Positions 1 through 11,382 are shown, numbered from the stretch's first letter. The stretch is DNA of 64,000 nucleotides from Gnetum montanum (GCA_015680685.1 MNCI01011808.1:86047-150046); one strand, 5' to 3'. Program-made: numbers and translations. Notes: generated by a model not told the origin, from the letters alone.

Positions 1-1170
1 CTAATGAAAAAACTAGCAATGAGGTGGAAAATGGGAAGAAAGATGGAGAGAAAAGAATGGAATGGAATCCCAAGAACAAGGTTGTGTAAAGCCCCTTGTG
101 TATTTCATGGTTAAGATAACTGAGTAGAACTCATCCCAAATCCAAACTCAAACCAACCACATTCAGTGACCTCACATCAATACACTTGGCCAATCCATCC
201 TCTTGAAGCAACAAGAATGCTTCCACAAAGAGTCACCACCATTTCGAGGAGAGCGAGATGGAGAAGTAGGAAGCGAAAGCGAGAAAGGGCCTTAGTTAGA
301 GGGAACCTTCAGGCATGGGTAACATGTCTTTCCAGTTCCATAACCAGTGCTTGTAGCCCATATTGCTGTATTATGTTTAAAGGGTGTGCTTTGAATTCTC
401 ACTTTTCTCCTTTCTTTTCTCTTTTTTTTTTATGTTACCACACCATGCAAAGACTTATTTTTATTTACTTAGCTTCCTGATATTTGAACAATGTCAGAAT
501 GGTAGAAAACCCAAAAAAAAACATGCAAGCACCCAAGAGAATGGCTAGCACCAATGCATCGAATTCCCTTGAAGTCACACCCTTTTCATCCTTTGAGTCT
601 TTCCTTGGTTTGAAAAATACCCAGCCACCAATTCATTAACAAGTTTACTTAGAAAAAGGGGACTGTACAATTCTAAGCCAAAGGAGACCATAGAGTTGTA
701 TAGATGAGTGAACGGGGTGGACTCATTGCCTGTTTTACCAAAAGAACCATACCTTAATATCAACATCATAATTCAAAGATAAAAACCAAACATTAGCAAT
801 TAATATGATATAATTCAATCCACCATCATGAGCACTTATTAGATGACAAATAAAACTAAATCAAGCAAACAAAGAAATAGTAAAAACATGAACGATGGTG
901 TAAAACAAAAATAAGAAAAGTTGAAATAATGTGTAAAACAAAAATTCAAAAAGAATTGAGGGCCTAGAATGGTTAGCATAGGTGGCCATCTCCCCCATGA
1001 ATAGGTTGGAAGGAGGAGATCCAAAATAGTGAGCAAGGTTGTCCATCAAGAGAGGTAGCATGTGTACTGGCTATCCTAAGCTCCTAGAAAGGTTTGGTTT
1101 GTTGCATGTTGACCAAAAGTTTCTTATTTTGGATCTCAGGTTTGTATATTGTCATGGCCCCTAAAGGAAA
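1..1170 (-). other. 3' noncoding region of element A
   Basis: No coding signal is seen. Reverse-complemented, it aligns with 13180-14200 of element B, including the conserved block around ATGGGGGAGATGGCCACC (about 984-1001 here, 13216-13233 in B). Athila elements often carry a long region, sometimes env-like, between integrase and the 3' LTR; no env-like reading frame survives here. Confidence 0.7.
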
Positions 1171-1176
1171 AGTATG

Positions 1177-2130
1177 TTATGGCACATGTGTGGGATTCCA
1201 GTAGAGAACCTTATCTCCTGGTTGATATTTAACTTTCCTAATTCTTAGGTCATGACATTGTTTATTGAAGGCCTTGTGCAATTTGTTAGATGATAGGGCA
1301 ACTAATTGGTTTTCATCTAGCAAGTTAAGGGTTACTAACCATTGTTTCTGTGCTAGATCAAGGTCAAGGTTGAGGTGACATGCCGTGGATAGTGTACGAA
1401 GCTCAATTTGAATGGGAAGCCTTGGTAATTTACTGTACACTAACTCATAGGGAGAGTAGCCTGTAGAGAGTTTCCATGTGGAGTGGTATGCCCAATAAGC
1501 ATCGTTCAATTTAGTGCTCCAGTCTCACCTAAACTTGCTAATAGTTCTTGTCAATATTTTTGTAATCTCCCTATTGGTGACTTTTGCTTGACCATTCGCT
1601 TGGGGGAGGTATGGTGTAGTCAATTTATGCTCAACCCCTAAGTGTTGCATTAATTTCTAAAAAGTTACACCTGTGAAGTATGTACCATTGTCTGAAATAA
1701 GTGCATGTGGTACACCAAACCTATTTATGATTTTTTGTTGAAGAAATCGTGCAGCTGTAGATGATGTACAATCTTTAACAGCAACTACTTCGGTCCATTT
1801 TGTTAGGTAAGAAACAATAATATAAGCTTTTCATTGGACATTGGTGTAATCAACCCCATAAAATCAATTCCCCAAATGTCGAAGGGTTCTAATGGTTGAA
1901 TGCATTGTTGCGGATCCTCCATTTTAGCAATCATTCCCCCATCATGTTGACAGCACTCACAAGATTGGAAAAACAATGGGCATTCTAAAATAATGTAGGC
2001 CAATAATATCCTACAAGCAAGATCTTGATGGCCATTCATCTCCCAGCGTAATGATCCTGACAAGGACCCTCATCAGCATCTTGGAGAACTCGCAATTGAT
2101 CTATATTGGGAACACACCATCAAACTAAGC
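1177..2130 (-). pseudogene. Integrase remnant of element A
   Basis: Three broken pieces in order on the minus strand. The N-terminal part (about 1803-2063) keeps a zinc-binding style CECCQ segment followed by FDIWGIDFMG, the usual entry to the catalytic core. The core (about 1540-1740) reads ISDNGTYF, then PYLPQANGQAKVTN. The C-terminal part (1177-1509) keeps the chromodomain-proximal region with KVKYQPGDKVLYWN. The DDE glutamate expected after GQ is lysine (AAA at 1582-1584, minus strand). An in-frame stop lies between the core motifs. The enzyme would be inactive. Confidence 0.85.
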
Positions 2131-2139
2131 CATCAGGAC

Positions 2140-2640
2140 ACACTTTTTAAAGTTTCCCATTGATCTCCATAAAGTACTTGGCTTGGTGAAGAAACTGTTG
2201 TTTCTTCTTAAGGTTTAACTCTTGTGGTGTTTGTTGGGTGAGGAGATAGGTAAGAATGCTACTATACCAATTTGTCTCCGTGGGTGATTGATTATTCACT
2301 ACAGCAACAAAGAGGAATTCATCAGGGAAATGATCAAAAAAGTGGATACTCATCCTCTTTGTTGTCCCATCGGAATCAAGATAAATGATCAGAAACTACA
2401 TTCTCGGTGCCCTTACGATTGATCATCATAAGATCAAACTCTTGTAAGATTACAAACCATTGTATAATATGAGGGCTTACCATTGGCTTATTCATGAGGA
2501 ACCAGATTGCACTATGATTTTTATGTACATATACTTTATATTCTAAAACATAGTGTCTAAACTTTTCTAGTGCAAACACTACAACCATTAATTCCTTCTC
2601 TGTGGTAGTGTAGTTAAGTTGTGCACCAGTGATACTTCTA
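2140..2640 (-). pseudogene. RNase H remnant of element A
   Basis: On the minus strand the segment 2376-2588 reads VVFALEKFRHYVLEYKVYVH and ends in the GTENVVSDHLS block typical of Ty3/gypsy RNase H (the D of ADxLS lies here). The segment 2147-2353 is the linker to integrase. Pieces are in different frames. The corresponding region is deleted from elements B and C of the same family. Confidence 0.75.
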
Positions 2641-2779
2641 CTTGCATAGTGGATGTAATAATGATGCTTCTGGTCATCTAACTATGTATGTATGACTCCT
2701 AAGGCATAGTTGGACATGTTAGTCATGATATGGAATGGTTTAGACTAGTCAAAAGCTTGTAGAATGGGTGTTTCTACTA

Positions 2780-3560
2780 GCTTCTAGTTTAAAGTTTGGA
2801 AAGCTAGTTTGCATTCCTTAGTCCATTCAAAAGGTATGTCCTTTTTCGTTAATTCCATCAATGGTTTGGAAACCTTTGAAAAGTTCTCAATAAATCTCCT
2901 ATAGTAGCTAGTATTTTCAAGAAATGACCAAATATCTTTGATAGTTTCTGGTTGACGAGTAATTCCTTGGATAATTTTGATTTTCTCGAGGTCTACCTCT
3001 ATCCCTGTGTGTGAGATTTTGTTCCCTAGTACTATGCCCTCTTGGACCATCAAATGGATTTTCTACCAGTTGAGCCTCAAATTGGTTTCTACACATCTTT
3101 TTAACATTTTCTCTAAACTATCCAAGGCTTGATCAAAGTTTTCTCCATAGGTAGAGAAATCGTTCATAAAGACTTCTACACCATTTCCTATCTGTTGTTG
3201 GAATATGCTTAGAACTAGTCATTGAAATGTTGTACGGGCATTGCACAAGCCAAACGACATCTGTTTGTATGCAAACATTCCCCAAGGATTGGTGAACGTA
3301 GTCTTGGTTGGGGCTATTTGTATTTGATTATATTTGTTGTATCCATCCAGAAAACTGTAGTAGCGATGCCTTACGATGGTGTCTAAGACTTGGTCAACAA
3401 ATGGCAATAGAAAGTGATCTTTGAATGTTGCCATATTCAGTAGCCTAAAATCTATGCACACCCTCCATTTGCCTTCCTTTTTAGGCACAATAACTAAGGG
3501 GCTAACCCATTCACTATCAGCAATGGGGTATATGAACCCAGCCTTGAGAAGCTATTCAAT
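2780..3560 (-). pseudogene. Reverse transcriptase remnant of element A
   Basis: The N-terminal piece (3219-3488) has WRVCIDFRLLN, DHFLLPFVDQ, a degenerate FLDGY-NQIQIAP block and FGLCNARTTFQ. The C-terminal piece (2784-3053) has KISHTGIEVD and YYRRFIENFSK, the thumb and connection region. The catalytic loop reads F-M-N-D-F: AAC at 3162-3164 replaces the first aspartate of the metal-binding pair, while the related element C keeps F-M-D-D-F. Stops and frameshifts separate the pieces. Non-functional RT of the Athila type. Confidence 0.88.
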
Positions 3561-4194
3561 TTCTTCATTAACTACTTGCTTCAGCTTAGGGTTCAATCGT
3601 CTCTACAGTTGTCTTCGAGGCTTCATGGAGGGGTCAGTGTATATTCTATGTTGGCATATCCTAGGATCTATTCCAGTTAATTTAGGATATGACTAAGCAA
3701 AGGCTTTTGACCATTTATTTATTACCTTCAGCAGTTCTTCTTTCTTTTGAGAAGCAAGCTTAGCATTGATAATTATCGATTTTTCGTTTTTAAGGAATGT
3801 GTATTCCATACCGGTGGGCAATGGTTTTAGCTCGAGGGGCTCTTACTTAAATTTCTCAGGGATTTCCAACTTCCCCCAGTTGATATTTCCAAGGTTAAGA
3901 CTTGGAAGTTGGTGGTGGACTTGCTCTAATGCATCTATGTTATCGATGTAAGCACAAGTCAAACCCTCAGTTGGTTCCATGCATATGAGTGGACTGCTTT
4001 CTTGATTAGCTGTCAGCCACTGGGTGTCTTCTTGTCATGTGGTTGTTGCATATAGGTGTCTTTGTATGTTAATTACTTGTGCACACTGATTGCATGCAGG
4101 AAATGCTAAACTTTGCACAAACCATGACCTCTACACCCAATTACACCCTATGTCACTGTATGCAATGCATGAATCTTTCTTCTTCTTGATCTTT

Positions 4195-4530
4195 TCAAAT
4201 GTATTTTCCTTTGATATTTCTAGGGAAAAATCATGGATTCCTAGGCGTGCGTTGATGGTGCTTAGCCATGCTCTTCCCATTATGATTAGAAAGTCCCCCT
4301 TACCATTGTTTACCTAAATCACTAGGAAGTCAGCTGGGTACGACCACCCACAAACAGTGGTAACAATGTCTTCCACCAGTCTCAATGGGATAGTGATGGA
4401 TTGGTCGGCCAACTCTAGATGGATGTTGCTCTTTTTCAATGGAGGCAGGTTCCAGGCCTTGTACATTTCTTGAAAAATCAAGTTGACACTGGAACCTGAA
4501 TCCAAAAGAGCCTTTCATAGTGCATTTCTA
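4195..4530 (-). pseudogene. Retropepsin-like protease remnant of element A
   Basis: The minus strand reads LLDSGSSVNLI (catalytic D-S-G), then ELADQSITIP and the EDIVTTVCGWSYPADFLVI block, followed towards 4200 by the MGRAWLST flap region. The sequence matches the proteases of elements B and C almost residue for residue. The LADxS-xxP-x-G-ED pattern is what Athila proteases show. Frameshifts occur at both ends. Confidence 0.8.
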
Positions 4531-4799
4531 GCGATTTGTAAATATATTAGAGGACTTCCAGGATCAGATAATTTCCTGGGAAGGTGGCAAACTTTGATCT
4601 AATTAGTGACGACATGTGTTAGCATGATTGTATGCATTGAGTGCGGTGATTAGGTTGAAGGGGGCTCTGAAGTTTTGATTGATACTAAGGTGTCTAAGGA
4701 ATTAGCCACTTGTGATTGCAAGGGTTTGGTTGGACTTTTGGTTCTAAAGAAAGGTATTTTCTTCATGTGGTTGTTGAAACCAACAGTAGGTTAAGAGTT

Positions 4800-7165
4800 A
4801 ACAGCCCTCATGGAATTATGTTTTTGCAACTGGGTAGGGATTTCACCTTGCATCGCGGGAGCAGGTGGTAGTGGAGCTATTGGTGGAAGAGATGTGGCCA
4901 GATGAGAAGGATGATATGCTTATAGGATATCGCCTCTAGAAGAAAGATTCCCATAATACTTGCAGCCTTGATAGTGAGGTTGAGGAGTGACGTGACCAAT
5001 AGAGTCACGTGGGGAGATTGGCTGCTGCACGTAATATCCATACAAGTCAAGTTACTGGTAAGGATACTGTTGCCTTGGTGGTGGCATTCCCCATGATTAT
5101 GGGTACTACCACTATTGATATTGCTCAATTGATTGTGGTGGAGTTCCACTGGGATAATATATTAAGGGTTGATGGAACTACCTTAGGTTACCTTAAGGAT
5201 AAGGTAACCTTCAGGGTGTTTGCCTTTTGTTTAATCGTGGGTTGAGTACATACACCCCAGACTCCTGCAGATGTGAGATTATAGGGCAACATCCCTTAGG
5301 ATGGTCATATTGACATATCTCATATCCACTATCATTGTCTATTTCTGAATCCACAACCTCTTCAATGATGGCAACTTTGCCCTTACCCTTGCTACGTGCA
5401 TGTTCAGCCTCTTTCTTTTTTCTTTTCTCACTACCTTGCTCTCTAGACTCCTCTACTATTTTAAGAACAATTTGAAATCTATTTTCTAGGGAATCCCACA
5501 TTTAGTCTACCTTTGCCAAAACTTCTAATGTCATCTTTTGGATAGGCAAATTTTCCCTATTCACCATCTCTTCAAGTGGTGACTCTTCTTCATCCTCACA
5601 AAATCTTACTCCCCTCTTCTGAAGGGAAGGATCTCAGTTATACTCTTCTACACTTTCTCTCTTTCGTAGCTCACCTTCTTCCTTAGCAACTTGCTCTAAC
5701 AGTCTTTGAATTTTATGGGACCTAAGCTCAGATAGTCTTCCTTGGGCATAAGTCCCAAGGGTTCTTCTCGTTTCATGCCTAAGCCCATCTATGAGATGGC
5801 GCAGTTGATTCCTTTGCAAATAACCATGGCTAGGACTACGATGTAACAGTGCATAGTATTGGCCCATGGCAACATCCAAGGGTTCAAGTCCTCCTTGTTT
5901 CCATCCTTGGATTTGCTTTCACAAGTTAGACACTCGAGAGTACATTTGGTACTTGTAATGAAATAGTTCTAACATAGTACTCCACCTACGAATGAATTCT
6001 GGTTCTAAAGACCAATACCATCTTTCCACTTCTTTAACTAATGTCCATGGGAACAACTTAATTTTTTTCCATTCATTCTCTATGTTCTATAAGGCACACA
6101 TATCATGGAATGCTTGTAAATGATTATGAGAATTAGCGTTGTATCCCCCTTCAAATCATGGGATCTTGTTCATATCTAATCTCTTGATCCTACTATCTTT
6201 TTCGTGCCTTGTTGGAATTCTAACAATCTTAGTTATGTCTAACATACTTCAAGTAGTGAGTAGGGATTTATTGTGATCGTCTCGTCCATGATGTCTATGA
6301 TGCCTATGTTGTTCCCTACTCTCCCTTCTTCTATGTTGTGACTCTCTAGAGTGCCCTCGTTCGCTTTCCTGGTTGTTTCGTCTATGACTTCTACTTTGAC
6401 TACCTTTATCCCCATGGTATTTTTCTTTATGAACATGTCTGAATATTGAAGGAGAGGGTGAAGGAGATGATGAAGGTGAAGAAGAAGGATAATCGTCATC
6501 ATGAAGGTGTCTGCTACCTTCTCTTCTGTGGTCTTGGCCCTGATCGCAATTACGATCAGAATGTCCACCTTTATCATAAGTTTGTATCCCTTTTTTGCAC
6601 CCTTTGTGCCCATGGGCATTAGAACCTGGGTTATGAATCGTGGAATGAAGGTTTTAATACACAATCCCTTGGTCAAAGTCAAAGGAAGGAACATCGTTGT
6701 GTGGGCGACTACTTGAGGTAGGTTCACCACCCTCATTTTCACTTAAGACATGTTGGACATCCTGGGACCACTTACCCTTCAAAGAATTATGATGTCTCTC
6801 CTATTGCAAGTCCCTTTGATGTTGTGCCTTCTTGGGATGGTATTCTCTTGATTCATGGTCTTACACAATGTATTCTACGTGTAAGTGCAGCATGCCAATT
6901 CGTGTGAGAGCACGAAGAAGCATGCTTGGGACTAAACGATCGAGAGGTAACACTATGTTACCCTCTAAGTCTCGCCAATGTAGTTATTCATCTTGATGGA
7001 TTATAAAGGTAAATTTTGGTATATACTCATCGGGATGAATATACACCACTAAAACTTGTTAAGGGACTAGCAGATCAACGTCATGTGTATTACACCGTCA
7101 ATTGTTTCCTATTTCAGACCTAGGCAGTGAGGTGCTTTCATACGAAGAAGGAGACATACTTTTTT
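4800..7165 (-). pseudogene. Gag polyprotein remnant of element A
   Basis: From high to low coordinates: an N-terminal domain (about 6740-7160), a basic arginine/histidine/serine-rich stretch (6240-6700), the retrotransposon gag core (about 5640-6230, with KLFP, WY and FxxKY landmarks), a lysine-rich linker (5211-5501) containing an unusual C-x2-C-x3-H-x3-C-C cluster near 5285-5330, and a proline/glutamine-rich tail (4877-5150). Multiple stops and frameshifts. Elements B and C have the same layout. Confidence 0.75.
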
Positions 7166-7275
7166 GTTTAGTGTGCAATGTATTCTTGTTTATTATTTTC
7201 TCAACCAACCCTAAGGATTCGTTCCAAGGATGTGAATGATTTCCTATGTTCTAGTTAGCGCACAAACAACTAAGT

Positions 7276-7293
7276 CCCTGGCAATGGTGCCAA
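7276..7293 (-). other. Primer-binding site of element A
   Basis: Immediately inside the LTR end the minus strand reads TTGGCACCATTGCCAGGG. This resembles the 3' end complement of plant tRNA-Asp (TGGCGCCGTTGCCGGGG). Elements B (9631-9649) and C (43859-43876) have variants of the same site at the same position. Confidence 0.8.
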
Positions 7294-7912
7294 TGATGAG
7301 CAATGAGGTACCCCTACACTCACCATACGAATACGAGCATTTCATGCACGATCTGGTCGAATTCCAAGGACAAAGTGCTTATGCACCCTTATGGAACAAG
7401 GACAGGTTGGTTGATCATTGTCTTCCCAAGCTTACCTGCATGTCACGATTGTATGATTAAGTAAGCTTGAGGCATATGATTTTTATAGCTTTTAGGTTTT
7501 TATGTCCTGCGCTAGTAGGGAAGGAGAGAGGTAACTAAGTGACTAATTTAACTTAACTACATTAACTAAGTTCTAACTAATTATAACACTAGGATTCATT
7601 CCCACTTGCCGTACACATCCTGAACCCGTGCAACACTGTTGGGATTACCAAATGATAATCGTTAATGGGTTACCAGATGCATGCTCGAAGTGGTCATGCT
7701 TGTGTAATTTAACAATTTGATTAATTGATTAAAATGAATTGTTGTGATAATAATAGAAATGTAAAGTGCATAAAATAAAATAAAATAAAATAAATGCATA
7801 AGAAAATAAAATAAAAGACATGCGTAAGAAAAAAAATCTCAAGTGCTGCAAGGATGAATCAAAGAGCTCGTCTTTATTGCCATACAGAAGGTGTGCTTAG
7901 GTACACAATGCT
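7294..7912 (-). repeat. Partial 5' LTR of element A
   Basis: Begins (plus strand) with TGATGAG, the reverse complement of the conserved LTR terminus CTCATCA, right next to the primer-binding site. It aligns with the complete LTR 43877-44910 up to about its position 600, where the N gap interrupts it. The R-region poly(A) signal and U3 are lost in the gap. Confidence 0.85.
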
Positions 7913-8214
7913 NNNNNNNNNNNNNNNNNNNNNNNNNNNNNNNNNNNNNNNNNNNNNNNNNNNNNNNNNNNNNNNNNNNNNNNNNNNNNNNNNNNNNNNN
8001 NNNNNNNNNNNNNNNNNNNNNNNNNNNNNNNNNNNNNNNNNNNNNNNNNNNNNNNNNNNNNNNNNNNNNNNNNNNNNNNNNNNNNNNNNNNNNNNNNNNN
8101 NNNNNNNNNNNNNNNNNNNNNNNNNNNNNNNNNNNNNNNNNNNNNNNNNNNNNNNNNNNNNNNNNNNNNNNNNNNNNNNNNNNNNNNNNNNNNNNNNNNN
8201 NNNNNNNNNNNNNN
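7913..8214. other. Assembly gap of 302 Ns
   Basis: An uninterrupted run of N. LTR sequence on its left reaches about LTR position 600, whereas LTR sequence on its right restarts at about position 290, so the gap joins two different LTR copies and its true length is unknown. Confidence 0.99.
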
Positions 8215-8865
8215 CCTAACATAAGTAATTGTTCCCACTTCCCAAACACATCCTAAACTTTGTGCAAACATCGCTAGGCTATCAAACACTAGTTGTTTTT
8301 GAGCTACCAAGTGTCACACGTATGCTCGAAGGGGTCGTGCTTATGTAATTTAATGATTTGCTTAATTGATCAAAATGAATTGCTGTGCTAATAACATAAA
8401 TGTAAAGTGCATAAAATAAAATAAATGCATAAGAAAATAAAATAAAATAAATGTGTAAGAAAAAAAATCTCTCAAGTGCTGCAAGGATGAATCAAAGAGC
8501 TCATCTTTATTACCAACACAATGGTGTGCTCAGGTACATCAATGCTTGAATAAAGATCCATCTACACTTAGACCTCTTGCTGCGAGCACTTGGAAAATAT
8601 TCTAACTTTCAAATAGATTGTAAGATTTTTGCTACTTGAATGCTAAAAAACTTCCTCTCAATTGTGTGCTTGGGCGCTGTATTTATAGACTTGGGAGTAA
8701 CTGCTCTAATAATTAGAGTAATTGCTAGAGTAACTGCTCTAATAATTAGAATAACTACTAGAGTAACTATTCTAATAATTAAAATAACTACTAGAGTAAC
8801 TACTCTAATAATTAGAATAGCTGCTAGGGTCACGACTAGAGTAACTGCTCTAATAATAACCACTC
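8215..8865 (-). repeat. Second Athila-like LTR, left part, interrupted by element B
   Basis: Aligns with 7585-7912 and with 44169-44906 on the same strand, but differs from the left copy at many sites, so it is a separate LTR. It includes the R-like block CAAGTGCTGCAAGGATGAAT, a minus-strand TATA-like motif near 8680-8690 and the U3 repeat array. At 8865 it is split by element B; the last 26 or so bases of this LTR resume at 15916-15941 and end in CATCA. Confidence 0.8.
8697..8865. repeat. U3 tandem array built on CTCTAATAATTAGAG
   Basis: Repeated units of roughly 18-36 bp containing the short palindrome CTCTAATAATTAGAG and GAGTAACTG/GAGTAACTA spacers. Equivalent arrays sit in the LTRs at 17525-17755 and 44645-44906. 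Apparent long reading frames of isoleucine/valine-rich peptides here are by-products of the repeat. Confidence 0.85.
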
Positions 8866-8866
8866 T

Positions 8867-8920
8867 GATGAGCCGCGATATCGTGTACATGATATCGCGT
8901 ACACGATATCACGGCTCATC
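8867..8920. repeat. Near-perfect inverted repeat at the start of the element B LTR
   Basis: GATGAGCCGCGATATCGTG at the left pairs with the complement at the right (CACGATATCACGGCTCATC), around a centre with a further GATATC pair. The 3' LTR has the same structure with a few extra central bases (15116-15171). It could fold as a hairpin and contains several CG sites. Confidence 0.85.
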
Positions 8921-8925
8921 GCAAT

Positions 8926-8940
8926 ATCTATAAATAAGAG
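8926..8940 (+). promoter_or_regulatory. TATA-like core promoter motif in the element B 5' LTR
   Basis: CTATAAATAAG lies just after the U3 inverted repeat and about 170 bases upstream of AATAAAG, the usual order in an LTR. The 3' LTR has CTACAAATAAG at the same place, a T-to-C change in the TATA core. Confidence 0.6.
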
Positions 8941-9630
8941 GTGGCTTTCCCTATTCTAGACACTTAGATTTAAACCCTTAGCCAAATTATTGTAGTTTTA
9001 CCATTCCAGAGTTAGAATAATTTCCATGTGTCCGTAGTTGGAGTGTTAAAGTGAACGGATCTTTATTCGAGCAAATTGTACTTGAGCACACATTTGTGTA
9101 CGACAATAAAGATGAACTTTTTGATAAACCTTGTAGCATATGGACTAAGCTAAATAGGATTTAATTATTGTTAAATGTTTAAATGCTTTCCTAGATAATT
9201 AATCTCTCTCAATCCTTGACTCTCCTAGTTAAGTGCATTCAGTACGACCACTTCGAGCATGAGTAGCGTTTGGTAATCCCAGCAACATTGCACTGGTTCA
9301 AGGTGTGTGCAGCAAGTGGGAACGGATACTGGTGCTAGGACAGTTAGAACTTAGTTAGTGAATAGATAATGAAAGTTAGTCACTTAGTTCTCTTCACCTT
9401 CCCCTATTAGCATAAGACATTAAAAAGATAAAACATATAAAAATCATGTACCTCAAGCTTACTTAACCATACAACCATGACAATACAAGTAAGTTTGGAA
9501 AGACAATGATTGATTAACCTTAAGTGTTTCATTAAGGCACGTAAAAACTTAGTCCTTGGAGTTCGACTAGATCGTGCGTGAGATGCTTGTATTCGTATGG
9601 TTGAGTGTAGGGGTACCTTGCCACTCACCA

Positions 9631-9650
9631 TTGGTGTCATTGCCGGGAAC
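9631..9650 (+). other. Primer-binding site of element B
   Basis: TTGGTGTCATTGCCGGGAAC follows the LTR end directly; it is a mutated match to the tRNA-Asp complement. Confidence 0.8.
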
Positions 9651-9889
9651 TTAGTTGTTTGTGCGCTACGTAGAATATAGGAGATCATTCACATCATTGG
9701 GAGCTAGAACGAACCCTTAGGGTTGATCAAGAAAAGATAAGACAATAGTAAACAGCACACTGAACAAGAAAAAAAATGTCTTCTTCTTTGTACAAAAGCA
9801 CTTCACCGCCTAGGACTCACACAAAAGACAGTCGGCGGCACAACACACATAACCAAAATTCGCTAGTTCCTTAACAATTCCGTGTGGTA

Positions 9890-11360
9890 TATATTCATCA
9901 CGATGAGTATATACTCGACTTTACCTTTATTCTCCATCAAGATGAACAACTGCGTTGGAGAGACTTGGAGGGTAACATAGTGTTGCCTCCAGACCAAGCA
10001 GTTCCCAACATGCTCCTCTATGCTCTTGCACGAATAGGCTAGTCACAATTATACGCAGAATATGTTGCATGCAACTATGACACAAGGGATTACCATCCCA
10101 CAGAGGTGCAACGTCAAAGGGACTTGCGGCAGGAGAGATACTATACATCGTTGAAGGGCAAAGAACCCCATAACACTCCACCCATCTTAAGCAAAATTGA
10201 GGGTGGTGAACCTATTCCAATAGGTTCACCACAAAACAATGTTTCCCCTTCTAAAAATGGTTAGAAGGTGATGTATCAGAACCTCCACTCCACGATTCAC
10301 AATCTTGGTTCTGATCCCCACAAACACCAAGTGTTCAACGAGGGAACACAAACACATGATAAGGACAGGCATTCTGATCGCAATCACGATCAAAGCCGGG
10401 ACCACCAAAGAGAAGGTAGGGAACATCATCATGGCAATGGTTCTCCTCCTTCTTCATCTTCATCGTCACATTCACCCTCTCCTTCAGTATCAGGATGTAG
10501 TCATAAGGAGCCTAACCGTGAGGATAAAGGTAAACAGAGTGAGAAACCCCGATGAGAGAGTCAAGAAAGAGGATAAGGGCACTCGAGAAAATTGAGGCAT
10601 GGAAGAAGGGAGAGTAGGGAACTACATAGACATCACAGATATTATGAAAGAAATGACCACGAAGAACTCCTACTTGCAACCCGAAGCATGTTAGACATCA
10701 CGGAGGCTGTAAGAATTCCCAAAAGGCACCAAAAAGATAGTAGGATCAAGAGGTTAGATATGAATAACATCCCACGATTTGAAGGGGGACACAATGCTGA
10801 TCCTCAAAACCATCTACAAGAATTCCATGATGCATGTGCCTTGCAGAACATAGAAAACAAGTGGAAAAAACTAAAGTTATTCCCAAGGACATTAGGAAAA
10901 GAAGTGGAAAGTTGGTACCGGTCCTTAGAACTGGAAACCATTAGGAGGTGGAGTACGATGTTAGAACTGTTTAATGATAAGTATCAAACGTACTCCCAGG
11001 TGTCCAATCTACAAAAGAAAATCCAAGGATGGAAGCAAGGAAATCATGAATCCTTGGATGCTGCCATGGATCGTTATTATGCACTGTGACATCGTTGGCC
11101 AGGCCATGGTTACTCGTAGCAGGATCAACTACGCCATCTCGTAGATGGACTTAGGCATGAAACTAGGAGAACCCTTGGAACGTATGCCCAAGGGAGATTA
11201 TCAGAGCTTAGGTCTCATTAGGTTCATAGATTGCTAGAGCAAGTAGCTAAGGAAGAAGGGGAGCTACGTAAGAGAGAAAGTGCGAAAGAGTACAACCACA
11301 ATCCTTCCCTCTGAAAAAGGGGAGTGAGATTCTATGAGGAGGAGGAAGAGTCATCACTCG
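9890..11360 (+). pseudogene. Gag of element B, N-terminal and core part, interrupted
   Basis: The N-terminal domain (9890-10260) and the basic, serine-rich region (10268-10560) are in shifted frames. The gag core is best preserved at 10592-11089: FEGGHNADPQNHL, KLFPRTLGKEVESWY, then FNDKYQTYS and DRYYAL, diagnostic of Ty3/gypsy capsid. A TGA at about 11087 and several further stops break the continuation (LRHLVDGL, then LLEQVAKEEGELRKRES) that element C still encodes nearly intact. Confidence 0.82.
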
Positions 11361-11382
11361 AAGAGATGGTGATAGGAAAACC

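Larger units (their letters stand above)
1..7912 (-). mobile_element. Element A: Athila-like Ty3/gypsy LTR retrotransposon, degenerate, cut by the window edge
   Basis: Read on the minus strand the order is LTR, primer-binding site, gag, protease, RT, RNase H, integrase and a long 3' noncoding region running past position 1. Protease, RT (FMxDF, LNW) and integrase (SDNGT, PQANGQ) are recognisable, but every domain is cut by stops and frameshifts. The tRNA-Asp-like primer site, the protease sequence around LADQS, and the RT block RVCIDFRLLN with HKIS-type motifs point to the Athila clade (family knowledge). No 3' LTR is in the window. The noncoding part at 1-1170 matches the 3' region of element B (13180-14200), confirming family and orientation. 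Confidence 0.88.
8866..9630 (+). repeat. 5' LTR of element B
   Basis: Starts TGATGAGCCGCG, ends CCACTCACCA next to the primer site. U3 opens with a 54-bp inverted repeat, followed by the TATA-like motif CTATAAATAAG near 8929-8939 and AATAAAG near 9105-9111 as possible poly(A) signal. The 3' half matches the A/C LTRs, whereas the beginning (U3) does not. Confidence 0.9.

Noticed and set aside
7839-8310. Frames crossing the N gap
   Set aside because: More than 70 percent of the codons are N.
8697-8865. Regular palindromic repeats as a CRISPR array
   Set aside because: Unit spacing is irregular, there are no unique spacers, and the array is an LTR part in a plant genome.
8609-8933. Isoleucine/valine-rich frames on both strands (also 17514-17756 and 44639-44911)
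   Set aside because: Products of the AT-rich palindromic LTR array, not proteins.
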